Shown here piece after piece: positions 27,987 through 40,945 of a stretch of 64,000 nt of DNA (its first letter is position 1; every line of letters starts with the position of its first letter). The stretch comes from Rhodoferax sp. (GTDB lineage Bacteria; Pseudomonadota; Gammaproteobacteria; Burkholderiales; Burkholderiaceae_C): NCBI GenBank assembly GCA_029866205.1, contig JARWZT010000003.1, positions 124,001 through 188,000 of the forward strand. Reading direction: 5' to 3'. Both the position numbers and the translations under genes were made by a program. The notes beneath the pieces are model-generated. The model saw only the letters and a list, made by a program, of their open reading frames with translations, ran no database searches and was not told the origin of the DNA.

Positions 27987-28060
27987 TGGTGAGCAAGGGT
28001 GTAATTCAGGGGTTTGGCAAGCAAAATGCGAGCACTTCTTCTTTAGGCGCTTCTGCTTCT

Positions 28061-29191
28061 ATGCCCCCAGGTTCCCAAACTGCGATTCCGTGCCTGCTGA
28101 TGCGCGGTGGTACGTCCAAGGGCCCCTTTTTTCGGGCGGAAGATTTGCCGCAGGAGGTGGCTACCCGCGACCGCGTGCTCCTGGCCGCGTTGGGCTCACC
28201 CGACCTGCGGCAGATTGATGGCATTGGCGGCGCCCACCCGCTGACCAGCAAGGTTGGCATCGTGAGCCTTAGCCAAGTGGCTGGCGTGGATCTGGAGTTC
28301 TTGTTTGCACAGTTGCAGCCGGACAAGGACACCGTGGATACCACCCCCAACTGCGGCAACATGCTGGCAGCAGTCGTGCCTTTTGCGCTGGAAACCGGCA
28401 TGGTTCAAGCGCAGGGTGACAGCACCACCTTGCGCGTGCTGACGCGCAACACCGGCATGCAGTGCGACATCACGGTGGACACGCGCGGCGGGGTGGTTCA
28501 GTACGACGGCAGCGCGCGCATTGACGGTGCGCCAGGGACCTCGGCGCCGGTGACCATCAATTTTCTGGATACGGCGGGCTCGGTTTGCGCCGGATTGCTG
28601 CCGACCGGGCAGGTCCTGGACCGGGTCACGGTCAACGTACCCGGACAAGCGCCCTTTACGCTGGACGTGACCTGCATTGACAACGGCATGCCGCTGGTGA
28701 TTTTCAAGGCGATTGACCTGGGCTGTACCGGCTACGAAAGTGTGGCTGAGCTCAACGCGGATGGGCCGCTCAAGGCCCGTATTGAGGCGCTGCGGCTGCA
28801 GGTTTCGGTGCTGATGGGTTTGGGGGATGTGTCCAATAAGAACTATCCCAAGATGACGCTGATCGCTCCACCGCGCGCTGGCGGAGCATTAAGCACGCGC
28901 AGCTTTATCCCCCATGTGTGCCATGACGTTATTGGTGTGCTGGCCGCCGTGACCGTGGGCACGGCCTGCGTGATGCCGGGTTCGGTCTGCGATGGCGTGG
29001 CACGGCTACCGGGCGCCAGCCTGGAGCAAACCGTGTCCGTGGAACATCCCACCGGTGAATTCAGTGTGGCCTTGGGTTTGGACCCGATCCAGCCCCAAAA
29101 TGTGATTCGTGCGGCTTTGCTGCGCACCGCGCGCCTGCTGATGCGCGGTGAAGTGATGGTGCCGGCCTCCGTGTGGGACGGCAGGCAATGA
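28061..29191 (+). CDS. galD: 4-oxalomesaconate isomerase/tautomerase, PrpF family (GalD/LigU)
   Basis: A PrpF-family isomerase that converts the first form of 4-oxalomesaconate to the isomer taken by the hydratase. The opening IPCLLMRGGTSKGPFF is the PrpF/GalD signature, and TTPNCGNMLAA carries the catalytic-site Cys. Pseudomonas GalD is described as a keto-enol tautomerase and Sphingobium LigU as an allylic isomerase, so the exact chemistry is open. I take the ATG at 28061 (376 residues) because the conserved part begins at once. An ATG at 27986 is in frame but overlaps the LysR box and adds 25 low-complexity residues. It is the first gene of the operon. Confidence 0.85.
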   Translation: MPPGSQTAIPCLLMRGGTSKGPFFRAEDLPQEVATRDRVLLAALGSPDLRQIDGIGGAHPLTSKVGIVSLSQVAGVDLEFLFAQLQPDKDTVDTTPNCGNMLAAVVPFALETGMVQAQGDSTTLRVLTRNTGMQCDITVDTRGGVVQYDGSARIDGAPGTSAPVTINFLDTAGSVCAGLLPTGQVLDRVTVNVPGQAPFTLDVTCIDNGMPLVIFKAIDLGCTGYESVAELNADGPLKARIEALRLQVSVLMGLGDVSNKNYPKMTLIAPPRAGGALSTRSFIPHVCHDVIGVLAAVTVGTACVMPGSVCDGVARLPGASLEQTVSVEHPTGEFSVALGLDPIQPQNVIRAALLRTARLLMRGEVMVPASVWDGRQ

Positions 29192-29228
29192 TGGACAGGC
29201 AAGACTTTTTACAACAGGAGACAGAAAA

Positions 29229-30251
29229 ATGAAACGTTTGAAATACTGGTTGGCACTGCCCGCGCTGGCTTGCGCCATGGCCGTATCGGCGCAAACCGTG
29301 ACACTGAAGATGCACCACTTCTTGCCCGCTGGCTCGGCGGCGCAAACCATGTTTCTGAAGCCTTGGTGCGACCGCATTTCCCAGGAATCGGGCGACAAGA
29401 TGAAGTGCCAGATCTATCCGTCCATGCAGCTTGGCGGTACACCGCCCCAGCTGTTCGACCAGGTCAAGGACGGTGTGGTCGATGTGACCTGGACGCTCCT
29501 GGGTTATTCGGCCGGGCGTTTCCCGCTGGTGGAGGTATTTGAGCTGCCGTTCATGATGCAAAGCCCCGAGGCCACCAGCAAAGCGGTGTGGGACTATGTC
29601 CAGCTCAACGCCATGGGCGAGTTCAAGGACATCCATCCACTGGCATTCCATGTGCATGGTGACGGCGTCTTCCACATGGTCAACAAGCCCATCAAGGTGA
29701 TGGCGGACCTGAAGGACCAAAAAGTCCGCGCACCCACGCGCCAGACCAACAAGATGCTCGCGGCACTGGGTGCGACCCCGGTCGCCATGCCGGTGCCGCA
29801 GGTGAGTGAGGCGCTCGCCAAGTCGGTGATTGACGGTGCCTTGGTGCCCTATGAGGTGGTGCCGGCGGTCAAGATTCAGGAACTGGTCAAGTTCCACTCT
29901 GAGACCGACCCCGCCGAGCCAGCCATCTACACCTCGGTGTTTGTGCTGGCCATGAACAAGGCCAAGTACGACAGCCTGCCGGCGGACCTGAAAAAAGTGA
30001 TTGATGCCAACAGCGGCAAGTCGCTATCGGGCATCGCGGGCAAAGCCTTTTTGGCGGCTGACGTCGAGGGCAAGAAGCTCACCACCAAAAACACCACCAA
30101 CGTGATCCCGAAATCGGAGCTCGATTCCTGGAAAAAAGTGGGTCAGACGGTGACCGATGCCTGGGTGTCGGACATGAGCGCCAAAGGCGTCAACGGGAAG
30201 CAGCTGCTGGAGAGCGCCCGGTCATTGATCGCCAAAAACACCGACAAGTAA
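29229..30251 (+). CDS. dctP: TRAP transporter substrate-binding protein (DctP family)
   Basis: A 340-residue periplasmic solute-binding protein of a TRAP transporter. A signal peptide ends at AMAVSAQ, and a strong AGGAGA ribosome site precedes the ATG. The KVRAPTR segment carries the conserved Arg that binds the ligand's carboxylate in this family, and AMPVPQVSEALAKSVIDGA is typical. Embedded in the aromatic operon, it probably binds 4-hydroxybenzoate, protocatechuate or a related acid; that is inference from context. Confidence 0.9.
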   Translation: MKRLKYWLALPALACAMAVSAQTVTLKMHHFLPAGSAAQTMFLKPWCDRISQESGDKMKCQIYPSMQLGGTPPQLFDQVKDGVVDVTWTLLGYSAGRFPLVEVFELPFMMQSPEATSKAVWDYVQLNAMGEFKDIHPLAFHVHGDGVFHMVNKPIKVMADLKDQKVRAPTRQTNKMLAALGATPVAMPVPQVSEALAKSVIDGALVPYEVVPAVKIQELVKFHSETDPAEPAIYTSVFVLAMNKAKYDSLPADLKKVIDANSGKSLSGIAGKAFLAADVEGKKLTTKNTTNVIPKSELDSWKKVGQTVTDAWVSDMSAKGVNGKQLLESARSLIAKNTDK

Positions 30252-30373
30252 TCGGGGTGCGGGTGGCAAGCGTCGGGCGCTAGCGCACCCGCCCGCTTGC
30301 CGACGCAAAGCCGCTTCCCATAGATTCGCGCCAGCGTGGCCCGTGGCAGGGCGCGATGTGCCAAGGAATTTCC

Positions 30374-30924
30374 ATGCAAGAAACCCATTCCACCGCAGCG
30401 CCTTCGCTGTCCCCGCAAGACTTCGGGCCCTTAGGCCGAAGTCTGTTTGCTGCCTGTCGTGTGTTGTCGCTTTTGGGCGGAGCGGTATTTATCGCTTTGG
30501 TGGCCATGAGTATTGTCAGCATCGTCGGGCGCAAGCTGTTTTCTGCGCCGGTGCCCGGTGACGTGGAGGTGCTGCAGATGGCGGCAGCTTTTGCCTCAGC
30601 CAGTTTTTTTGCCTACTGCCACATGAATGGCGGCGATGTGAAAGTGGACTTTTTTACGGCCCGCGCCAGCGCCAAAGTGGTGCACCGATTGGACGCTTTG
30701 GGTTCGGGTCTGGTCGGGCTGTTTGGTAGCGTGTTGACTTGGAGGGCCTTGGCCGGGGCCTTGTCCATCCGCGAGGCGGGTGAAACCAGCATGATTTTGG
30801 GCTGGCCGCTGTGGATCGCCCAGATATTGATGGTGCCGGGCTTCGTGCTGCTGGCGCTGGCCGGCTTTTACATGCTGGCGCTGCACCTGCGCCACAGCAC
30901 CCTTACGCCAACAGGAGCTGCAGC

Positions 30925-30928
<4 letters not shown>
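30374..30928 (+). CDS. dctQ: TRAP transporter small permease (DctQ family)
   Basis: A 184-residue four-helix membrane protein, the small TRAP subunit. Hydrophobic helices lie at about 40-62, 75-90, 112-128 and 150-170. The conserved VEVLQMAAAF segment follows the first helix. The start at ATG 30374 follows AAGGAA; an ATG 18 bases earlier is less likely. The gene ends in a 4-nt overlap with dctM. Confidence 0.87.
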
Positions 30929-33466
<2,538 letters not shown>

Positions 33467-33505
33467 CGCCCGCCATTTTTCTGAATTTCTGAAAGACCTC
33501 TGCCC

Positions 33506-34534
33506 ATGATCATCGACGTGCACGGCCACTACACCACCGCGCCCCAAGCGCTGGAAAACTGGCGCAAGCAGCAAATCGCCGGCATTCAGGACGCTGCCCT
33601 GATGCCCAAGGTGTCGGACCTGAAGATCAGCGACGACCAACTGCGCGAGTCCATCGAGCTGAACCAGCTCGCCAAAATGCGCGAGCGCGGCAGTGACCTC
33701 ACTATTTTCAGCCCACGCGCCAGCTTTATGGCGCACCATATCGGTGACTTTCAGGTTTCTTCGACCTGGGCGGCGATTTGCAACGAACTCTGCTTTCGGG
33801 TGGCACAGCTGTTTCCGGACTCCTTTATTCCGGCGGCCATGCTGCCGCAGTCGCCCGGCGTGGACCCGGCCACGTCGATCCCAGAACTGGTGAAGTGCGT
33901 GGAGCAGTATGGCAATGTGGGTATCAACCTCAACCCCGATCCTTCGGGCGGCCACTGGACCTCCCCGCCTTTGAGCGACCGCCATTGGTACCCGATTTTC
34001 GAGAAGATGGTCGAATACGACATTCCGGCCATGATACATGTGAGCACCAGTTGCAATGCCTGCTTTCACACCACGGGCGCGCACTACCTCAACGCCGACA
34101 CCACGGCCTTCATGCAGTGCCTGACCAGCGATTTGTTCAAGGACTTTCCGACCCTGAAGTTCCTGATTCCCCACGGCGGTGGTGCTGTGCCCTACCACTG
34201 GGGTCGCTTTCGGGGGCTGGCGCAAGAGCTCAAGAAGCCCTTGCTGCAAGATCACTTGCTCAAGAACATCTTCTTTGACACCTGCGTCTACCACCAGCCG
34301 GGCATTGACCTGCTCACCAAAGTCATCCCGGTGGACAACATCTTGTTTGCCAGCGAAATGATTGGCGCGGTGCGTGGCATTGACCCTGAAACCGGTCACT
34401 ATTTTGACGACACCAAGCGCTACATCGAAGCCTCTACCCAGCTCAGTGCCGCCCAGCGCCACCAGATTTACGAGGGCAACGCTCGTCGCGTGTTCCCGCG
34501 TCTGGACGCCGCACTTAAAGCAAAAGGACAATAA
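33506..34534 (+). CDS. ligJ: 4-oxalomesaconate hydratase
   Basis: A 342-residue amidohydrolase-superfamily hydratase that adds water to 4-oxalomesaconate to give 4-carboxy-4-hydroxy-2-oxoadipate. The metal-binding start [11 protein letters not shown], the internal AMIHVST and the [14 protein letters not shown] motif match LigJ-type enzymes, whose length is the same. It is two bases from ligK, so hydratase and aldolase, acting in sequence, are made together. Confidence 0.92.
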   Translation: MIIDVHGHYTTAPQALENWRKQQIAGIQDAALMPKVSDLKISDDQLRESIELNQLAKMRERGSDLTIFSPRASFMAHHIGDFQVSSTWAAICNELCFRVAQLFPDSFIPAAMLPQSPGVDPATSIPELVKCVEQYGNVGINLNPDPSGGHWTSPPLSDRHWYPIFEKMVEYDIPAMIHVSTSCNACFHTTGAHYLNADTTAFMQCLTSDLFKDFPTLKFLIPHGGGAVPYHWGRFRGLAQELKKPLLQDHLLKNIFFDTCVYHQPGIDLLTKVIPVDNILFASEMIGAVRGIDPETGHYFDDTKRYIEASTQLSAAQRHQIYEGNARRVFPRLDAALKAKGQ

Positions 34535-34536
34535 AC

Positions 34537-35220
34537 ATGACCACCCTTGGCATTGTCAAACGCAACATCACGCGTGCTGACCCGGCTGCAGTTGAAAAAC
34601 TCGGCCGTTTTGGTGTGGCTACCCTCCACGAGGCCATGGGCCGCTTGGGGCTGATGAAACCCATTATCCGCCCGGTCTATCGCGGCGCCCGCCTGTGCGG
34701 AACGGCGGTAACGGTGTTGCTGCAGCCTGGCGATAACTGGATGATGCACGTGGCGGCCGAGCAGATTCAGCCCGGCGACGTGGTGGTGGCGGCCTGCACC
34801 ACGGACAACGAGGACGGTTTTTTTGGCGATCTGCTGGCCACCAGCTTTCAGGCGCGCGGTGCCCGTGGTTTGGTGATTGATGGCGGCGTGCGCGATGTGG
34901 ACGAGCTCGAGCGCATGGGCTTTCCGGTGTTCAGTAAAGCGATTCACGCCAAGGGCACGATCAAGGCCACCCTGGGCTCGGTCAACGTGACAGTGGTCTG
35001 TGCGGGCGCCATCGTCCATCCCGGAGATGTGGTGGTGGCCGATGTCGATGGCGTGGTGGTAGTGCCCGCCGCGCAAGCGCAAACCGTGGCCGATGCCGCT
35101 GAAAAGCGCGAAAGCTTTGAAGGCGAAAAACGCGCCAAACTGGCGTCAGGCGTGTTGGGCCTGGACATGTACAAGATGCGCGAACCACTGGCGGCGGCTG
35201 GATTGAAATACATCGATTGA
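34537..35220 (+). CDS. ligK: 4-carboxy-4-hydroxy-2-oxoadipate aldolase
   Basis: LigK/ProA is a class II (metal-dependent) aldolase of the RraA-like fold that cleaves 4-carboxy-4-hydroxy-2-oxoadipate to pyruvate and oxaloacetate. The 227-residue product has the signature [20 protein letters not shown] with metal and substrate ligands, and [18 protein letters not shown]. It is the last step of the pathway. Confidence 0.93.
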   Translation: MTTLGIVKRNITRADPAAVEKLGRFGVATLHEAMGRLGLMKPIIRPVYRGARLCGTAVTVLLQPGDNWMMHVAAEQIQPGDVVVAACTTDNEDGFFGDLLATSFQARGARGLVIDGGVRDVDELERMGFPVFSKAIHAKGTIKATLGSVNVTVVCAGAIVHPGDVVVADVDGVVVVPAAQAQTVADAAEKRESFEGEKRAKLASGVLGLDMYKMREPLAAAGLKYID

Positions 35221-35335
35221 TGGACCCCGCTTTGGCGCTTGCGCTCCGCATCCCGGTTCATGCTGGCCTGCGGACAGACATCGCCAGGTTGCGGCGCACA
35301 AGCACCTCCTGCCAGCACTTTTTGCCAATGTATCT

Positions 35336-36265
35336 ATGACCAAACCCACTTCCGGCGATTTCACCAAAACCCCTGGCTGGCTGGACTGGTACAGCGGCCC
35401 CAGCCAACCGCGCTTTCAAGTGCCCCCTGGCAGCGTGGATGCGCATTGCCACGTTTTCGGGCCCGGCGCGGAGTTTCCGTATGCGCCTGAGCGCAAATAC
35501 ACGCCGTGCGATGCGTCGAAAGACCAGCTGTTTGCGTTGCGTGACCACCTGGGCTTTTCCCGCAATGTGATCGTGCAGGCCACCTGCCACGGTGCGGACA
35601 ACCGGGCACTGGTCGACGCTTTACTGCACTCGAAGGGCAGGGCCCGCGGCGTGGCCACCGTCAAGCGCAGCGTGAGCGACGCCGAGCTGCAAGCCATGCA
35701 CGATGCCGGTGTGCGGGGCGTGCGCTTCAATTTTGTCAAACGACTGGTGGACTTCACGCCCAAAGACGAGCTGCTGGAAATTGCCAAGCGCATCAAAGCC
35801 TGGGGTTGGCACGTGGTGATTTACTTTGAGGCGGTCGACCTGCCGGAGCTGTGGGATTTTTTTACCGCTTTGCCCACCACCGTGGTGGTGGATCACATGG
35901 GGCGCCCTGATGTCTCGCTGCCCGTGGACGGGCCACAATTTGCGCTATTTCAGCGATTCATGCGGGAACACCCCAATGTCTGGAGCAAGGTAAGTTGCCC
36001 CGAGCGTTTGAGTGTGACCGGCCCGAAGGCCTTGAGCGGAGAGCGAAACGCCTACCGCGACGTCATTCCTTTTGCCCGCGCGGTGGTTGAAGAATTTCCT
36101 GACCGCGTGCTGTGGGGCACCGACTGGCCGCACCCCAATTTAAAGGACCACATGCCCGACGACGGTCTGTTGGTCGACTTTATTCCCCACATCGCCACCA
36201 CGCCAGAGTTGCAGCGCAAGCTGCTGGTGGACAACCCGATGCGTTTGTACTGGAACCAGGAGTAG
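35336..36265 (+). CDS. ligI: 2-pyrone-4,6-dicarboxylate hydrolase
   Basis: A 309-residue amidohydrolase-superfamily enzyme that opens the lactone ring of 2-pyrone-4,6-dicarboxylate to 4-oxalomesaconate. VDAHCHVFGPG carries the first His pair, VVVDHMGRPD another, and LWGTDWPHPN the catalytic Asp; LigI works without a bound metal. A 115-base gap upstream may hold an internal promoter or processing site, but I see no clear hexamers. ligA follows after two bases. Confidence 0.92.
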   Translation: MTKPTSGDFTKTPGWLDWYSGPSQPRFQVPPGSVDAHCHVFGPGAEFPYAPERKYTPCDASKDQLFALRDHLGFSRNVIVQATCHGADNRALVDALLHSKGRARGVATVKRSVSDAELQAMHDAGVRGVRFNFVKRLVDFTPKDELLEIAKRIKAWGWHVVIYFEAVDLPELWDFFTALPTTVVVDHMGRPDVSLPVDGPQFALFQRFMREHPNVWSKVSCPERLSVTGPKALSGERNAYRDVIPFARAVVEEFPDRVLWGTDWPHPNLKDHMPDDGLLVDFIPHIATTPELQRKLLVDNPMRLYWNQE

Positions 36266-36267
36266 CC

Positions 36268-37586
<1,319 letters not shown>

Positions 37587-38546
37587 GTGACAAAAACAAT
37601 CAAAGTAGCCTTGGCGGGTGCCGGTGCCTTTGGCATCAAACACCTCGACGGTATCCAGCATATTGAGGGCGTACAAGTGGTCTCGCTGGTGGGCCGCGAG
37701 CTGGAAAAAACGCAGGAAGTGGCCCGCAAGTACGGTATCGCCCACGTCAGCACTGACCTCGCCGACAGCCTGGCCCTGCCCGAAGTGGACGCCGTCATTT
37801 TGTGCACGCCCACGCAAATGCATGCCTCACAAACGCTGGCGTGCCTGCACGCGGGCAAGCATGTGCAAGTGGAAATTCCGCTGGCCGATCGCTGGAGTGA
37901 CGCCGCCGAGGTGGTCCAGGTGGCCCAGCAAAAAGGCTTGGTCGCCATGTGCGGCCATACCCGGCGCTTTAACCCCAGCCACCAGTGGGTGCACCAGAAA
38001 ATCCAGGCCGGCGATTTCCACCTGCAGCAGATGGACGTGCAAACCTACTTTTTCCGTCGCAGCAACATGAATGCCCTGGGCCAGCCGCGCAGCTGGACGG
38101 ACCATTTGCTTTGGCACCACGCTGCACACACCGTTGATCTGTTTGCCTACCAGGCTGGCAGCCCCATTGTCAAAGCCCATGCCCTGCAAGGCCCGATCCA
38201 TCCGGTGCTGGGCATTGCCATGGACATGAGCATTCAGCTGCAAGCGGCCAACGGTGCCATTTGCACTTTGAGTCTGAGCTTCAACAACGATGGGCCTTTG
38301 GGCACCTACTTCCGCTACATCGGCGATACCGGCACCTACCTGGCGCGGTACGACGACTTGTTCACCGGCAAAGAAGACAAAATTGACGTATCCCAAGTGG
38401 CCGTGTCCATGAACGGCATTGAGTTGCAGGACCGGGAGTTTTTTGGGGCGATCCGCGAGGGGCGTGAACCCAACGCCAGCGTGGCCCAAGTGCTGCCCTG
38501 CTACCAGGTGCTGCACGCGCTGGAGCAGCAGCTGAATGCTGGCTGA
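37587..38546 (+). CDS. ligC: 4-carboxy-2-hydroxymuconate-6-semialdehyde dehydrogenase
   Basis: A 319-residue oxidoreductase of the Gfo/Idh/MocA family that oxidises the ring-cleavage product, as its hemiacetal, to 2-pyrone-4,6-dicarboxylate with NADP. The N-terminal Rossmann motif is ALAGAGAFGIKHLDG; VEIPLADRW and GHTRRFNPSH are in the catalytic domain. Translation starts with GTG directly after the ligB stop, so coupling is likely. Length and motifs match LigC/PmdC. Confidence 0.93.
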   Translation: MTKTIKVALAGAGAFGIKHLDGIQHIEGVQVVSLVGRELEKTQEVARKYGIAHVSTDLADSLALPEVDAVILCTPTQMHASQTLACLHAGKHVQVEIPLADRWSDAAEVVQVAQQKGLVAMCGHTRRFNPSHQWVHQKIQAGDFHLQQMDVQTYFFRRSNMNALGQPRSWTDHLLWHHAAHTVDLFAYQAGSPIVKAHALQGPIHPVLGIAMDMSIQLQAANGAICTLSLSFNNDGPLGTYFRYIGDTGTYLARYDDLFTGKEDKIDVSQVAVSMNGIELQDREFFGAIREGREPNASVAQVLPCYQVLHALEQQLNAG

Positions 38547-38556
38547 GGAGACCACC

Positions 38557-39417
38557 ATGAATCCGCAACACCTGGGCGTGATTGGCTATGGCGAGGTTGG
38601 CCGCATCTTTGCCGCCGGTTTGGGCACCCATTTCGCCTCCGTACGCGTGTGGGACATTGATTTGCGTAAGCCAGCGCCTGAGGCGCAGGCCTGCATTTCT
38701 TTGCAGGAGCTGGCGCAGCACTGCGACCTGGTCATTTCGGCTGTGACAGCGGCCAACACCTTGGCCGTTGCGCAGGAGGCTGCGCTGCACCTGCGTGCCG
38801 GGACCGTTTTTCTGGACCTGAACTCTGCCTCCCCTGGCACCAAGGTCCATGCCGCGCAGGCCATTGAAGCCGCTGGCGCGGACTATGTGGAGGCGGGCGT
38901 CATGACCTCGGTGCCGCCCCTTGGCATCCGTGTACCCATGCTGCTGGGCGGGCCGCAAGCGCAGGCCTTGGCCCTGCGCTGCAATGCCATGGGGATGGAC
39001 GCCACGGCGGTGTCGCCCACCATCGGGGTCGCCTCGGCCATCAAGATGTGCCGCAGCGTGATGATCAAAGGCCTGGAGGCGCTGGTGATTGAAAGCTACA
39101 CCACGGCCCGGGCCTATGGCGTCGAGGCCCATGTGCTTCCGACCTTGGTGGAGACTTTTCCGTCCATTGATTGGGAAAAGACGGGCAGCTATTTTTTCAG
39201 CCGGGTTGCCCAACATGGCCAGCGGCGCGCCGAGGAAATGCGCGAATGCGCCAACACCGTGCGCGAGGTGGGGTTTGAGCCCACCATGGCCCAGTCCATC
39301 GCTGAAAAACACCAGTGGGTGGCCGACCAGTCCCGCGCCGGAGTGTTCGCGGGCGTTGATAAATCGGGGCCTTGGCAGGACTACGCCGACGCGTTGCTGG
39401 CTGCGCGCAAGTCCTGA
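38557..39417 (+). CDS. NAD(P)-dependent oxidoreductase with DUF1932 domain
   Basis: A 286-residue protein of the 6-phosphogluconate/3-hydroxyisobutyrate dehydrogenase superfamily. The N-terminal GVIGYGEVGRIFAAGL is the Rossmann motif; residues about 180-265 form the helical DUF1932 domain in place of the usual C-terminal domain. The ATG at 38557 follows GAGGAG, ten bases after ligC. No step of the protocatechuate pathway is left for it, so it may oxidise or reduce a side product, or handle another aromatic such as a methoxylated acid. It closes the operon. The function is not known. Confidence 0.75.
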   Translation: MNPQHLGVIGYGEVGRIFAAGLGTHFASVRVWDIDLRKPAPEAQACISLQELAQHCDLVISAVTAANTLAVAQEAALHLRAGTVFLDLNSASPGTKVHAAQAIEAAGADYVEAGVMTSVPPLGIRVPMLLGGPQAQALALRCNAMGMDATAVSPTIGVASAIKMCRSVMIKGLEALVIESYTTARAYGVEAHVLPTLVETFPSIDWEKTGSYFFSRVAQHGQRRAEEMRECANTVREVGFEPTMAQSIAEKHQWVADQSRAGVFAGVDKSGPWQDYADALLAARKS

Positions 39418-39487
39418 AAAAATTTCGGGCGCTGGCGCCGTCCCCTTGACGGCTTGCGCAGGCTTGGCACGCGGTTTCTGAACCACA

Positions 39488-40945
39488 ATGCTGGTTTGGA
39501 GGATGACTGTTTTGAACAATGAGATGCTTGTTTTGGTGGTCGCGTTGCTGGTGCTCAATGCGGCGCTGGCTCTTTGGGCCGTCTTGCGGCGCAGCGATGG
39601 CGCCGCGGCCGCGGCCGCGGCCGCGGCCCAGGCACAGGCCGAGTTGGTCCAGCTGTTGCATGCCAATGCCGAGCGCATGGACCGGCTTGAGCGTGAGCTG
39701 CGCCGTGAGGTGAGCGAGTCCGCCCGGGACGGCCGCCAGGAGTTGGCCCAGAACCTGGCCACTTTTCAGCAAACGCTCACCCAGCAGGCGGCCGAAGCCA
39801 CCCGCACCCAAAATACCCAAATCGACGCCTTTGGCCTGCAGTTGGCCGGCCTGCAAAAGTCGCTCTCGGACACCCTGAGCACCCAACTCACCGGTTTGAG
39901 CGAGTCCAACGCGCGGCGCATTGCCGAATTGAGTGAAACCAGCGCCCGCACTCTGACCGAGGTGCGCCAGACGCTGGACGCCCAACTGGCCCAACTGCAA
40001 ACCACCAATGCCGCCAAACTGGACGAAATGCGCGCCACCGTGGACGAAAAACTGCAAACCACCTTGCAAGCGCGCCTGGGCGCGGGCTTCAAGCAGGTGG
40101 CCGATCAGCTGGAGCAAGTCCACAAAGGCCTGGGAGAAATGCAAACCCTGGCCCAGGGCGTGGGCGACCTGAAGCATTTGCTCACCAACGTCAAGACCCG
40201 TGGCATTTTTGGCGAGGCACAGCTGGCGTCGCTTTTGGAGCAGGTCTTTGTGAGCGAGCAATACGCCGCCCAAGTGGCCACCCGGCCCGGCAGCAAAAAC
40301 GTGGTCGACTTTGCCATCAAGCTGCCGGGCAAGTCCGATGACGGTGCGCCGCTGTGGTTGCCGATTGACGCCAAATTTCCCAACGAAGACTACGAGCGCC
40401 TGCTCGACGCACAGGGCAGGGCGCACGCGGGTGACGCCGCCGACGCAGGCAAGGCGCTGGAGCTTCGCATCCGCCTGGAAGCCAAGTCGATCTCAGAAAA
40501 ATATGTGGAGCCGCCCTTCACCACGGACTTCGCAATTTTGTTCTTGCCCACCGAAGGGCTGTACGCCGAAGTGCTGCGTCGCCCGGGTCTGATGGAGGCG
40601 TTACAGCGTGAGCACCGCATCACTCTGGCCGGGCCCACCACGCTGTTGGCCATGCTCAGTTCGCTGCAAATGGGTTTTCGTACGCTAGCGCTGGAAAAGC
40701 GCTCCAGCGAGGTGTGGCAGGTGTTGGGGGCCGTCAAAACCGAGTTCGGCAAGTTTGGCGATGTGCTGTCCAAGGTCAAATCGCAAACCGAAACGGTGCT
40801 CAAAACACTGGACGGTGCCGAAGTGCGCAGCCGCGCCATGGGTCGGGCGCTGAAAAAAGTCGAAAGCCTGCCCGAGTCGCAGGTGGCCGCCCTGATTCCG
40901 CAGGACAAGGACTTTGACAGCGACGCCGGGTCCGCGTTGTTGTGA
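39488..40945 (+). CDS. rmuC: DNA recombination protein RmuC
   Basis: RmuC limits inversions at short inverted repeats and is thought to be a nuclease or its cofactor. After an N-terminal membrane helix (about 13-34), a long coiled coil covers about 45-215 (many EL, QT and AE heptads). The RmuC core follows: VKTRGIFGEAQL, LPIDAKFPNEDYERLL and PTEGLYAEVLRRPGLM. The frame opens at ATG 39488 without a ribosome site; GGAGG at 39498-39502 would fit a TTG start at 39512. A GCGGCC repeat encodes an Ala run just after the helix. The last four bases overlap the MFS gene. Confidence 0.88.
   Translation: MLVWRMTVLNNEMLVLVVALLVLNAALALWAVLRRSDGAAAAAAAAAQAQAELVQLLHANAERMDRLERELRREVSESARDGRQELAQNLATFQQTLTQQAAEATRTQNTQIDAFGLQLAGLQKSLSDTLSTQLTGLSESNARRIAELSETSARTLTEVRQTLDAQLAQLQTTNAAKLDEMRATVDEKLQTTLQARLGAGFKQVADQLEQVHKGLGEMQTLAQGVGDLKHLLTNVKTRGIFGEAQLASLLEQVFVSEQYAAQVATRPGSKNVVDFAIKLPGKSDDGAPLWLPIDAKFPNEDYERLLDAQGRAHAGDAADAGKALELRIRLEAKSISEKYVEPPFTTDFAILFLPTEGLYAEVLRRPGLMEALQREHRITLAGPTTLLAMLSSLQMGFRTLALEKRSSEVWQVLGAVKTEFGKFGDVLSKVKSQTETVLKTLDGAEVRSRAMGRALKKVESLPESQVAALIPQDKDFDSDAGSALL
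39605..39628 (+). repeat. In-frame hexanucleotide repeat, 4 x GCGGCC, in rmuC
   Basis: Four perfect GCGGCC units encode an Ala-Ala stretch between the membrane helix and the coiled coil of RmuC. Each unit keeps the frame, so copy number could vary without a frameshift. Confidence 0.8.

Noticed and set aside
38362..39762. Minus-strand frame of 466 codons opposite the DUF1932 gene
   Set aside because: Crosses three plus-strand genes and reads as Arg/His/Gln-rich shadow.
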